NCBI GenBank assembly: GCA_029259935.1
Contig: JAJDEH010000301.1
Location: 1-40,432 of the forward strand
Direction: 5' to 3'
Length of the DNA stretch: 40,432 nt
Source: Planctomycetota bacterium
GTDB taxonomy: Bacteria > Planctomycetota > Planctomycetia > Pirellulales > Pirellulaceae
Position 1 is the stretch's first letter; every line of letters begins with the position of its first letter. Below the pieces are notes generated by a model that saw nothing but the letters and a program-made list of their open reading frames with translations, was not told the DNA's origin and made no database searches. This document shows positions 15,103-23,922 of the stretch, piece after piece. Both the position numbers and the translations under genes were made by a program.

Positions 15103-18100
15103 CTAGCGTGGCAGCCGCCAAACACTGATTCGCCGATTTCCCTGTGCGGTGATCGCCCAAATCCCGTTAGGCGAAATGTCGATGCTGCGGAGTGAACCGG
15201 AATTGGGAACGAAACGCTGCAACTCCGTGCCTGTTGAAACATCCCAAATACGAACGCTCTGGTCACCTTGATAAGCGCGGTTCTTGAGGACTCCCATGGT
15301 CACCGAGACGAGTCGCCGGCCGCGGCGTCCAAAGCGGACGTCACGGATCGGCCCTTCGTGCCCGGCGAACTCCCGCAGGACTTCGCCTGTTTCAAGGTCC
15401 AACAACTTCACGGTGAAATCATCCGCGCCGCAAGCGGCGACTTTTGGGTCGACCGAGAACGCCACGCCGCGCGTTCGAGCCTGCAGTTGGAAAACCTGGA
15501 TCGGTTCGCCCGTGGCTAGGTCCCACAGCCGCACCGAGCGATCCGTCCATCCGCTGGACAGCGCGCGACGCCCGTCGCTTGATACGACTAGCGACGATAC
15601 AGGCGCTTCGTGACCCGACAGCGTCAGTAGAGCTTCATCCGAGCCCCGCTCCCATATGCTCAGGTCGTTCCCAATACCGCCGAGCAGTAGGCGATCGTTG
15701 CTTGTGCCAATGAAAGCTAGGTACCGCGCCGGCAGAGGACACTTCGCTAGTTGCTCGCCTGATTCCGAGTCCCACAGAAGAACGCTGCCGTCCTGGCCAG
15801 CGGACGCAATCGTTTTTCCATTTGGGGAAAACGCCACGTCCACCACTTGATCGGAATGCCCCTCGAAAGTGCGCACAAGCCGCCCCGATAAGGCATGCCA
15901 CAAGCGGACGGTTTTGTCGCCGCTGCCTGAGAGCACTTGAGTGCCGTCGCGCGAGTAAACGGCAATATTGACTTCTTTCTCGTGGCCTTCCAATCTCCGA
16001 AATAGCGATTTGCTGGTGTTCCAGCCGATGGTGTCGCGCAGCGCTCGGTCGAGCAGCCCGGGCAACGACGCCAAGGTGTTGGGGTTGTCTTGAACGTTCG
16101 CGGCGACATCCCCACTCTTGTCAACCAGCACAAAAGTCGGCAGCGCCTTCAGGTTCCACAAACGAGTCGCCGGGTTTTCGCGCCAGTGACCGCCATGGAA
16201 CAAATGCCTATGGTTTAGTCCGTTCGCCATGGCGGCGGCTTGAGCCTCGCTCTTGTCCGCATCCAAGGCCACTCCGACCACGATCACGTCGTCATCGGCC
16301 TGATACTTCTTTTTGAAATTGCGAATATGCTGGACATGGGTCTTCAGATCCGGCACCCAACTTGACCAGAAGTGCAGCAAGACATGCTTGCCTCGCAGCT
16401 CGCTCAGCCGTACCGAATTGCCCTCAAAATCTTGTCCCTCGAAATCAGGCGCGGGCGCGCCCAAGACAGTTTCGGTCTTGGGATCGACGGCCAGATTCGA
16501 TCGTTTGATTCGCAGGGACGTACCGCTGGGATCCAGCGACGTCGCCTCGATCACGACGTTATTCACATTGGCGCGGTCGAGCAGTGAGTAGCTTTCGTAA
16601 AAGGGGCTCGCCTTTGATGGTCCGTCGAAGCCGCCGTTCCGGTCGACATCGATAAGCAAACGACAATTGATCAGGTCGTCAAATCGCCCGTCGCAGTTGG
16701 TGTCAAGCACAACGAAGTCGTAGGCCGAGCCATTCAGTTTGATGCGGCCAACGCGCGTAGTGTCGGATTGAAGTCCGTACGTCTGCAAACTGCGATCACA
16801 ACTGAGTTGCACTTGATACGGCATATTGCGGTTGGAGTACTGGGCCTCACATACCGCGGTCACGAACCAGCGCCGCGAGCGGGAGTCAAATCGCGATTCC
16901 AGCACATAGTCGTTGTCGTTCGTCAAATCTTCGTCGTTGTTTCCGTCGACGAAGAAACGCATCGTGCCGTCGGCCTGCTCGTCCACCGCAAAGGAAAACG
17001 ACGTGTCGTTGCCGGCCCCTAGGCGAATCGCCCCGTAGGCCGGCGTCGAAGCGTACTCCGGTTCCTTCTTCAAGTGTTCGTCGGGTCGATTGGCAAGCCG
17101 ATGGTAGTAGGCTCCGCTCAGTTGGATGGCTGGAATGCGCGAACTCAACGTGATTTCTTCACCAGCGGGCGTGATACTGGGCGTTTGAGCGTCGCCGGTC
17201 GGTATCGCCAGATCGGCTTCCAGTTTGGCGATGAAGTCGGCGTTAGCGGTACGCGTACGTCGTAGCTCGTTCAAATATTCATCGATCGCCATATGTACGC
17301 GCCATGAGTGCGATACAAGAAGCGTATTGGCTGCCGGCAAATACTGCATGGTGCCTGGGCCGCCGTAACGGCTCCAGGCCGCGGGCTGGATGGTACCCTG
17401 AACCTGACTCACAATCGAGTTGCCTTGAATGGTGCCAAAGATCCCATGTGTCAGGTCGCCCACTGGGTGCATGATATTCCGCAGCGTCGAGTTTGCTCTG
17501 TCTTGGGTAGTGACACGCAGCGTGTACTCTTGACGGTTCCCCCGGCGTGAAACTTCCGGCCGAAACGTCAGCCGAGGATCGCTTAACACCAGTTTAAGTG
17601 CCGTCTCCAAAGTGACGTTGGGAATCGTCTTCGTGATCGGCGTGTCCTCACCGATCGAAGCGTTGTGTAGGGCGAGCGAATCCAGCAGAATTGGAATCCC
17701 CCACGCCTGGCCGATCGATTCCAGTACCTCTCTTAAAGGAGTGCGGTTGAAGACATGCTCGCGGCCGTCACCAAGCTCCGCCAATTTCTCTCGAATTTGA
17801 CGAAGATCTTCAAACGACTGCGCGCCCTCGACGGCGACCTCTAGACGAATTGGTTCAAGCCGAACAACTCGCCCTCCTTTGGGAATGCGCACCGGTTGTT
17901 CGTAACTGAGGTACGCGTCCTTGCTCAGCGACAACTGATAATCACCAGATGCAACGTCCTCACTTTGAAATGGCGTGTAACCCGCTTTGACGGTTTCGCC
18001 CTCGCTATTCCGCAGTTCGACCGCCGCGCCCTCGGGCTCACTGGTGACAGACACCGAACCGCTGAGCGATTGCAGTTCGATATTCGTTCGAAATGACTCG

Positions 18101-19578
18101 CCGCGCACTAGGCCGACATCCTGCCGCTGAGTTTCGAAGCCCTGTTTGCTGATCTCGAATACATGCCGCCCGTGAGACTGCTTCACCAGCGCCTGGCCGT
18201 CTTTCAGCGCGATCGGTTCACCGTCGAGTTGGACGACGGCGTCGGCCGGTGTCACGCGGACATCCCAATAGGCGGGCCTCGTTTGCCAGTAAACGAAGAA
18301 TCCCGCGCAGAGGGTCGCAGCCACGGCGATGCCTGCCGACGGCAACGGATTCCGACGCACCCATTTGCCCAGACGCACGACCGGGCTGATTCGCCGCGCA
18401 AGGATCGGACGGTATTCCAGCCAACGCGTCAAATCGTCGGCCAAGTGCTGGGTCGATGAGTACCGGCGTTCAGGATCCTTTGCCAGGCACTTCAGGCAAA
18501 TGGTCTCCAGGTCTTTAGGAACGCCGCAGTCGAGCTTGCGCGGTGAAGTGGGTTCCGAGTTGAGAATTTTCCCACGGAGTTCCTCGCCGCGACCTGAAAA
18601 CGGCCGTTGGCCGCTGAGCAGTTCGTAAAGCATCACGCCCAAGCTCCACAGATCGCTCCGCGCGTCGGCCAGATGGCTTTCGCCTTTGGCCTGTTCGGGG
18701 CTCATGTAGGCAGGCGTACCCAGTTGCACACCAGCTTGAGTTTGTAGCGCTTCACCTTCGTCGCGTCGAGCCAAGCCGAAGTCCATCACATGCGGCTCGC
18801 CAGCGGCGTCAATGATCACGTTTTCCGGTTTCACATCGCGATGAATGATGCCTTTGATATGGGCATAATGGAGCGCGCTGGCCAATTTGCAGATCAACCG
18901 CGCGGCCTTGCGTGGCAGGTACTTGCCCTGCTCGCTGACTTCGTCCCGAAGCGATTTGCCTTCGACATATTGGCTGGCGATATAATAGGTGCCCGCGGCC
19001 GCCCCCGCGTCGTGGACGGGAACAATGTTGGGATGACGAAGCTGCGCCGCCGCGCGAGCCTCGCGCAGGAAACGCTGCGCGTCTTCCTCGTCGACAATCG
19101 TACCCGGCCGTGGCAGTTTCAACGCCACTTCCCGATCTAGCTGTGGATCGTGAGCCCGGTAGACAGTTCCGAACCCGCCTTGTCCCAATTTCGATTGAAT
19201 TTCGAACCGGTTGAACTTCTTTTGGACGGGCGGTTGGTCGCCGGCGGGCGCGGGCGATTTTCGGTTGGTACTGCCCTGACTCCAGTCGACGGTTTCCTGA
19301 TCGAATACCGAGCGGACGACGTGTTCGTAATCCGGATGTTGCGATTGATAATCTTGCGGCGTGGGCGTCTCGCCGCTTTGCTGGCGATATTCGACATCCA
19401 AAAGAATCAGCTCGCGCAGCAACGGCCCACGTTGGTCGGCACCCAGCATGCGAAGGTAATCCTCAATGCGGGGGCGAGATCCAGCTTGCCATTTGGCCTG
19501 GAAAGACTTGCACACGCTGTCAACATTGTGCAGCCTGGTGGAAGAGAGAAGCTCGTTGGGCTCATGGTCGCCGGGCAT
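15103..19578 (-). CDS. Giant Ser/Thr kinase with PEGA, redoxin-like and WD40 regions
   Basis: The 1491-residue protein begins with a Hanks-type kinase (about 125-385): Gly loop LGQGGFGTVY, Lys154 in VALK, catalytic HRDVKPEN (246-253), DFG (266-268) and GTPAYMSPEQ. A membrane helix follows at about 412-431, so the rest should lie outside the cytoplasm: two PEGA domains (about 435-575), a secretin/STN-like part (about 605-690), an Asp-rich region with Ca-binding-like loops (about 870-985), a TlpA-like redoxin fold (about 1037-1180) and about six or seven WD40 blades (1196-1490). The redoxin site reads FWSSWVPDL, without the two cysteines. All kinase residues are intact. It probably couples an extracytoplasmic signal to phosphorylation; its substrates are unknown. 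Confidence 0.92.
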   Translation of the reverse strand: MPGDHEPNELLSSTRLHNVDSVCKSFQAKWQAGSRPRIEDYLRMLGADQRGPLLRELILLDVEYRQQSGETPTPQDYQSQHPDYEHVVRSVFDQETVDWSQGSTNRKSPAPAGDQPPVQKKFNRFEIQSKLGQGGFGTVYRAHDPQLDREVALKLPRPGTIVDEEDAQRFLREARAAAQLRHPNIVPVHDAGAAAGTYYIASQYVEGKSLRDEVSEQGKYLPRKAARLICKLASALHYAHIKGIIHRDVKPENVIIDAAGEPHVMDFGLARRDEGEALQTQAGVQLGTPAYMSPEQAKGESHLADARSDLWSLGVMLYELLSGQRPFSGRGEELRGKILNSEPTSPRKLDCGVPKDLETICLKCLAKDPERRYSSTQHLADDLTRWLEYRPILARRISPVVRLGKWVRRNPLPSAGIAVAATLCAGFFVYWQTRPAYWDVRVTPADAVVQLDGEPIALKDGQALVKQSHGRHVFEISKQGFETQRQDVGLVRGESFRTNIELQSLSGSVSVTSEPEGAAVELRNSEGETVKAGYTPFQSEDVASGDYQLSLSKDAYLSYEQPVRIPKGGRVVRLEPIRLEVAVEGAQSFEDLRQIREKLAELGDGREHVFNRTPLREVLESIGQAWGIPILLDSLALHNASIGEDTPITKTIPNVTLETALKLVLSDPRLTFRPEVSRRGNRQEYTLRVTTQDRANSTLRNIMHPVGDLTHGIFGTIQGNSIVSQVQGTIQPAAWSRYGGPGTMQYLPAANTLLVSHSWRVHMAIDEYLNELRRTRTANADFIAKLEADLAIPTGDAQTPSITPAGEEITLSSRIPAIQLSGAYYHRLANRPDEHLKKEPEYASTPAYGAIRLGAGNDTSFSFAVDEQADGTMRFFVDGNNDEDLTNDNDYVLESRFDSRSRRWFVTAVCEAQYSNRNMPYQVQLSCDRSLQTYGLQSDTTRVGRIKLNGSAYDFVVLDTNCDGRFDDLINCRLLIDVDRNGGFDGPSKASPFYESYSLLDRANVNNVVIEATSLDPSGTSLRIKRSNLAVDPKTETVLGAPAPDFEGQDFEGNSVRLSELRGKHVLLHFWSSWVPDLKTHVQHIRNFKKKYQADDDVIVVGVALDADKSEAQAAAMANGLNHRHLFHGGHWRENPATRLWNLKALPTFVLVDKSGDVAANVQDNPNTLASLPGLLDRALRDTIGWNTSKSLFRRLEGHEKEVNIAVYSRDGTQVLSGSGDKTVRLWHALSGRLVRTFEGHSDQVVDVAFSPNGKTIASAGQDGSVLLWDSESGEQLAKCPLPARYLAFIGTSNDRLLLGGIGNDLSIWERGSDEALLTLSGHEAPVSSLVVSSDGRRALSSGWTDRSVRLWDLATGEPIQVFQLQARTRGVAFSVDPKVAACGADDFTVKLLDLETGEVLREFAGHEGPIRDVRFGRRGRRLVSVTMGVLKNRAYQGDQSVRIWDVSTGTELQRFVPNSGSLRSIDISPNGIWAITAQGNRRISVWRLPR

Positions 19579-19719
19579 TGTGTTCCAATTGTCCCCAAAA
19601 GAGAGTACGGCAGAAGTTCCCCATCACGAATCGGTTACCAAGATTCTAGCCTCACAAGAATGGGGGCGGCAAGCCAAGGGCGGCCGCGCAACGCGGCCTC
19701 TCAACAATGTGAGATGCGA

Positions 19720-21432
19720 TCATGTCATGGTCCATATTCCGAATGCTACCGCTACCAACGACATGGCGGCCCAGTCACGCCGTGACCAGCGGTCGCTGCG
19801 CGAGTTGAACTTTAAGAAATTCAGCATCGCCCCTGTCGGACAACCGAATCGGCAATAGGCCATCGGGACGAACGACGACGCGGCCAGGCCCCCGACGGCA
19901 ATCGAAATCGTCGCCCAGCCCGCTACGCGAAACACCCAGGCGTCGAACGGCTCGATATCAACCAGGCTAAAAGACAGCGGCACCACGGCCACGATGACGC
20001 ACCAGAGCAGCAGCAACGCAGGGATGAATTTCAACGTTCGCACCAACCGACGTCGCAAGCGAGGCCGCCAGCGCAGTCGATGCTTGAGCAATTGCTGTGC
20101 AGCACCATGCGGGCACAGATGCGTGCAATAGGCGTTTCGTCGCGTGGTGATCGGTACGAGAAAGGCGGCGACGGTTAACAACACTAATCCACCGGCGCCT
20201 GTCCAAGGAACGCCACATTGAGCCCAACCAACGATCATCGCTTGCGAAAGCATGTCGCCGTTGACCAGTCCCAAATAGCCGATCAACACAAGCTGAAAAC
20301 AAACCCGCAAAGTCTTCATCCCACGCAGAGGCGTCAGCGCGATCGTGAGGCCGGCGATGATCACGACCGCTGTTCCAAGATCTCGAATCGTCCAAGGAAA
20401 CGTGGGTTTTCGTGGCTGCGCGGAAACGGCGACCGCTTGACGATGCTGCTTGGCCGCTGCCAACATTCCTTCCGTCACCGCCATGCTGGTCATGGTAGCG
20501 CCCGATACCCCTTCCACCTCGGCCGCTTCCAGATCGAGCCTGGCAAGCTCGTCCAACGCCAGTTCGTTGAACAGCGATAGGAAGTACTCGTCTTCGCGAA
20601 CGTAGGTGACGTACTCTGCGTTGTCGTAGCTGTTGCCCAGAGAAATCCCGACGATTCGTCCGTCAGGTCCGAATCCAATCAGTGTGTCCGTGGGGCCTTG
20701 GTAGCCGATGATGCTATCGGCATGCGGCGATGAGCGTAGAATCGAACCGATCTCAGCGCCGTGCTCGTCCTTGACGAGCCACAATGACGTATGAGCCGCG
20801 TCCTGTTCAACGGCGGCGGCCGCTTCAAATAACTGCTGGGCATCATCCACCGCTAGTGGATCGGGGAATCTGAGCGAAGGCCGTCCGCCGCTCAATCGGA
20901 AGATGACCGATTCGCGAATCGCGAGGGCGGTCAGCGTCGCACCCGAAACTCCATCAACCCGGGTCGGAGCCACTGCCTGTTCCCAAGTCAAACCGTTGAA
21001 CGATTTCAAGAACGAATCGTCCTTAAGAACTTGGTTAACGTGGTCTCGCGTGTCGCCACTGGACAGAATGTCGATGCCCACAATGCGATTGTCGAAAGAA
21101 AACGCGATCAGCGTGTTCGTTGGTCCGGAAAAGCCAATTATTTGGTCACAGTCTGGAGAGGTCCGTAAAACGTATCCAAGAGACTTGCCCGACGCGTCGA
21201 AGACTTCCGTGCCTCGACTCCTACGCGTACCGTCGCCGACCGATTCCGCCGTCGGGAAAAATTTCCGCAGTCGATCCAGATCGATCGCCGCGAGTGGCCG
21301 GTCCGCTTGCCTTGCGGACATCCGCGCGTGCTGAACGTGAATCAACACGACGACCAACAGAAAAAGCAACAGCCGCGTTAGGTGGAGTGCAATCCGCCGG
21401 ACGCGCCGGGGCGGTTCACTCACGTCACTCAT
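19720..21432 (-). CDS. NosR/RnfG-like membrane flavoprotein with two FMN motifs
   Basis: The 570-residue protein has an N-terminal membrane anchor, two FMN-binding domains (about 75-180 and 215-330) and a C-terminal multi-helix membrane part (about 350-570). Flavin-attachment motifs DGVSGATLT and EGVSGATMT, one per FMN domain, are of the kind where ApbE links FMN to Thr. The membrane part has two CxxxCP motifs (YCTHLCPHG and YCRFGCPTG) like those of NosR/NapH. It should carry electrons across the membrane to or from extracytoplasmic partners. ATG 21432 overlaps the upstream FAD-oxidoreductase stop by eight bases; an ATG at 21462 is a longer alternative. No ApbE gene is in the window. Confidence 0.88.
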   Translation of the reverse strand: MSDVSEPPRRVRRIALHLTRLLLFLLVVVLIHVQHARMSARQADRPLAAIDLDRLRKFFPTAESVGDGTRRSRGTEVFDASGKSLGYVLRTSPDCDQIIGFSGPTNTLIAFSFDNRIVGIDILSSGDTRDHVNQVLKDDSFLKSFNGLTWEQAVAPTRVDGVSGATLTALAIRESVIFRLSGGRPSLRFPDPLAVDDAQQLFEAAAAVEQDAAHTSLWLVKDEHGAEIGSILRSSPHADSIIGYQGPTDTLIGFGPDGRIVGISLGNSYDNAEYVTYVREDEYFLSLFNELALDELARLDLEAAEVEGVSGATMTSMAVTEGMLAAAKQHRQAVAVSAQPRKPTFPWTIRDLGTAVVIIAGLTIALTPLRGMKTLRVCFQLVLIGYLGLVNGDMLSQAMIVGWAQCGVPWTGAGGLVLLTVAAFLVPITTRRNAYCTHLCPHGAAQQLLKHRLRWRPRLRRRLVRTLKFIPALLLLWCVIVAVVPLSFSLVDIEPFDAWVFRVAGWATISIAVGGLAASSFVPMAYCRFGCPTGAMLNFLKFNSRSDRWSRRDWAAMSLVAVAFGIWTMT

Positions 21433-23689
21433 CAACTCGCAAGAGTTGCACCGCATCGGCATGGGCGAAGCCGCCGGCGTTCTTCGTTGTCATCACAACA
21501 GAAAGGGGCTGGCCTTCTTTCAACTCAAACTTGCCGATCGAAATAAACCCGTCCTCTTCGGGCGCCTTTCTCATGTTCACTTCGACGCTGTCCGACTGGC
21601 CGTTCGTCTGAATCGAGACGGGAACTCGCGAGCCCCGATTTTCGTGCGGCTGATAAGCGAGCCGGATGTCGAAACGACCGGTGGCGGGTGCCGTTGCTTC
21701 AAAGCGGATGCTGGCACCCGTGTCGGCACCGGCGTAAAGGTAGTTCCAGCCGACGTAGCCCTTCAGCCCGGATCCTTCCGTCCACTTGCCCGACTTCTTG
21801 GCCTGTTTGTCGTCGATAACCAGTCCGGCAATCTTCGCCGGGTCGAGTCCTGTTGGCGGACCATGGGCCCCGGCCAGCGGAAGTGCGTCATCGGGAATGA
21901 CAATGTCGTCACTCACCGTCTTTCGATAAGCCCGGCCAGGCAGTTTTAGCAACGCATCCATCTCTTTCCAGTAATGCGTGTACACCTCGCGCGGCCGGCA
22001 ATCATGGAGCACGCAAAGGCTCGTGGCCCGCCCGACGACCTCGCCCATCATTCCGCATGTCTTCATCACTCGCGTCGTACCCAGCGCTTCATGCGTCACG
22101 CTGATGCATCTGCCGGCCATGAACAGGTTGTGAATATTTCGCGAATAAAAACAGCGGTAAGGCACGGGGTAGCCGTACGCGCGGTCTATGCGACGATCGT
22201 GAACGGCGATCGAAATGAACGGATCGTTGGGAAATTTTTTCGCATACTGCTTCTTTGCATAGTGCAAGTCGATCGACCAAGTGCTGGGCACGCAGCCGTC
22301 CTTGAATTCGCGTTTCTGGACGATATCTTCCTGAGTCAAAACTACGTCGCCCATCAGGCGACGCGATTCGCGCGGCCCGCCGATGTAAGCGATCCATGTT
22401 AAATATGCGGCCTGGTGTTTATCCGCGCCGTCGCGATTCTTCATCGCGTTAAACGCACCATACACCGCTCGCAGGTTCCAATCGCGAATGGACTCCGCTT
22501 CGTGAATCGGATCCTTATCGAAGCCGCCTTCCCAAAACCACTGGCCATGATGATCACGTGGGTAGGGAAAATCCTTCATGGTCAGATCCAGCGCCCACGG
22601 GGTTTTGGGGAACGCCACGTTTTTTTCGCCTTCGCCCCAGGCCCACATGTTGCTCATCCCCATGCGGGCTTTAGGGGTCATGTCCCAATCCGCTTTCGCC
22701 AGAAAACCGATCGTTCCATGTCCCGTGCAATCGGAGTAGAAGCGGCCCACGAATCGCTTGTGCTCGCTGGTCCGTGTGTCAAAGGCGTGAACGGCGGCGA
22801 TCCACTGGCCATCCATTTCGACTTTGTAAGCATGGTGATTCAAAAACAAGTCGATATTCTGTTCCGCGCGAACGATCAGTTCCTTTTTGGCGTCCTCGAA
22901 TTCCTCGAACGTGCCGGGCGACTTCTTTGCGTGGTCGCAAAACTCCTCGACAATCTCGCCAATCCGAGGATACTTGCCGCGACGAATCAGACCCATCGAC
23001 CAGACACGCACTTCGCTCGACCCATTGCCGCCCAGTACGGGACGGTTCTGAACCAAAGCGACTTTGCAACCAAGGCGCGCGGCGGACAACGCGGCCCCCA
23101 TGCCCGAATATCCGCCGCCAATCACGACTAAATCGTAGCCTTTCATCTCGGTCGGCGCTTCGTCCAATCCAAGCAATTCGCGACGCCACTTCGCCAGAAT
23201 GTTTGATGAGTTGGGCGGCGCGTCTTTCTGTTTAGTAAAGAGAATCGCGTCGCAACGACCGTCAAACCCGGTCAGGTCGTGCAAGGCGATCTTCGTCTTG
23301 GTGTTCTTGATTTCAACCAGACCACCATCTTGCCAGTGCCACTCGGCGCCTTCCGTTCCAAAGGTCTCCTTGAGCGGCGCTTCGGCCACCAGCAATTGAA
23401 ATCGCCCCGGGTGCCCAGGAGCCTTCCACTGGGCCACCCAATCCTTGGTGCGGACGAACACGCGATACTCGCCAGTTTCAGGAAAGGTGACCGTCGTCGT
23501 TGCATCCTTCGTCGGCCGCCCCAAGCCGTGAGCCAGCAGGTAAGGCGATCCCATATTCTCGATGAACTGAGTATCTAGCTTCCAACCCCCATGCGATTCA
23601 AAGCTCTCCGCCTCGACCAACACTTGCTGTCCGTAGGCGGGTGCAATCGAACACACAATGAGAAGTAGTGAAATTGAATTGAAGTTCAT
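21425..23689 (-). CDS. Exported FAD-dependent oxidoreductase with golvesin-like domain
   Basis: The 754-residue protein has a signal peptide (MNFNSISLLLIVCSIAPAYG) and an N-terminal beta-rich module (about 22-150) that resembles a carbohydrate-binding domain. Next comes a FAD_oxidored (Pfam 12831) core with the nucleotide motif VVIGGGYSGMGAAL (188-201) and the family block SDCTGHGTIGFLA. The last 100 residues form a golvesin/xanthan-lyase-type beta module (IRFEATAPATGRFDIRLAYQ). The substrate is unknown, possibly a sugar or polysaccharide. The ATG at 23689 begins the signal peptide; the frame to 23776 has no signal. The stop overlaps the start of the flavinylated membrane protein, a plausible electron acceptor. 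Confidence 0.87.
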   Translation of the reverse strand: MNFNSISLLLIVCSIAPAYGQQVLVEAESFESHGGWKLDTQFIENMGSPYLLAHGLGRPTKDATTTVTFPETGEYRVFVRTKDWVAQWKAPGHPGRFQLLVAEAPLKETFGTEGAEWHWQDGGLVEIKNTKTKIALHDLTGFDGRCDAILFTKQKDAPPNSSNILAKWRRELLGLDEAPTEMKGYDLVVIGGGYSGMGAALSAARLGCKVALVQNRPVLGGNGSSEVRVWSMGLIRRGKYPRIGEIVEEFCDHAKKSPGTFEEFEDAKKELIVRAEQNIDLFLNHHAYKVEMDGQWIAAVHAFDTRTSEHKRFVGRFYSDCTGHGTIGFLAKADWDMTPKARMGMSNMWAWGEGEKNVAFPKTPWALDLTMKDFPYPRDHHGQWFWEGGFDKDPIHEAESIRDWNLRAVYGAFNAMKNRDGADKHQAAYLTWIAYIGGPRESRRLMGDVVLTQEDIVQKREFKDGCVPSTWSIDLHYAKKQYAKKFPNDPFISIAVHDRRIDRAYGYPVPYRCFYSRNIHNLFMAGRCISVTHEALGTTRVMKTCGMMGEVVGRATSLCVLHDCRPREVYTHYWKEMDALLKLPGRAYRKTVSDDIVIPDDALPLAGAHGPPTGLDPAKIAGLVIDDKQAKKSGKWTEGSGLKGYVGWNYLYAGADTGASIRFEATAPATGRFDIRLAYQPHENRGSRVPVSIQTNGQSDSVEVNMRKAPEEDGFISIGKFELKEGQPLSVVMTTKNAGGFAHADAVQLLRVDE

Positions 23690-23814
23690 GTTTAAGTCCT
23701 GCGGAGAAATCACCCTTCCATGGGATAATTGTAATCGACTTTTGCCTTGTGTAAACGAACGCCCACGGTCGATCAATTTGAATTCCGGGTCTGGACAGCC
23801 GAGATGAAGAGGTT

Positions 23815-23841
23815 TCTCGTGAAGGCGCGAAGCCGCTAAGG
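23815..23841 (+). repeat. Palindromic repeat copy 5 (variant)
   Basis: A diverged forward copy: it keeps GTGAAGGCGCGAAG but has the GCGAAG and GCTAAG blocks exchanged relative to the other copies. It faces copy 6 in inverse orientation across 21 bases. Confidence 0.8.
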
Positions 23842-23862
23842 GCAGAGGCTGGCTCTCTTTTA

Positions 23863-23889
23863 CCTTCGCGACTTAGCGCCTTCGCGTGA
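23863..23889 (-). repeat. Palindromic repeat copy 6
   Basis: A well-preserved inverse copy (variable base T when read forward) in the 233-base gap between the cytochrome and FAD-oxidoreductase genes. With copy 5 it can form a hairpin within what would otherwise be one long minus-strand transcript. Confidence 0.92.
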
Positions 23890-23922
23890 CCCACTGGCCG
23901 AAGAGATGATTGCGTACGTCTC

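Noticed and set aside
14523..15128. 201-residue frame in the Gly-rich region, other reading phase
   Set aside because: The GGN repeats keep any frame open; the Val/Ala-rich product has no start signal.
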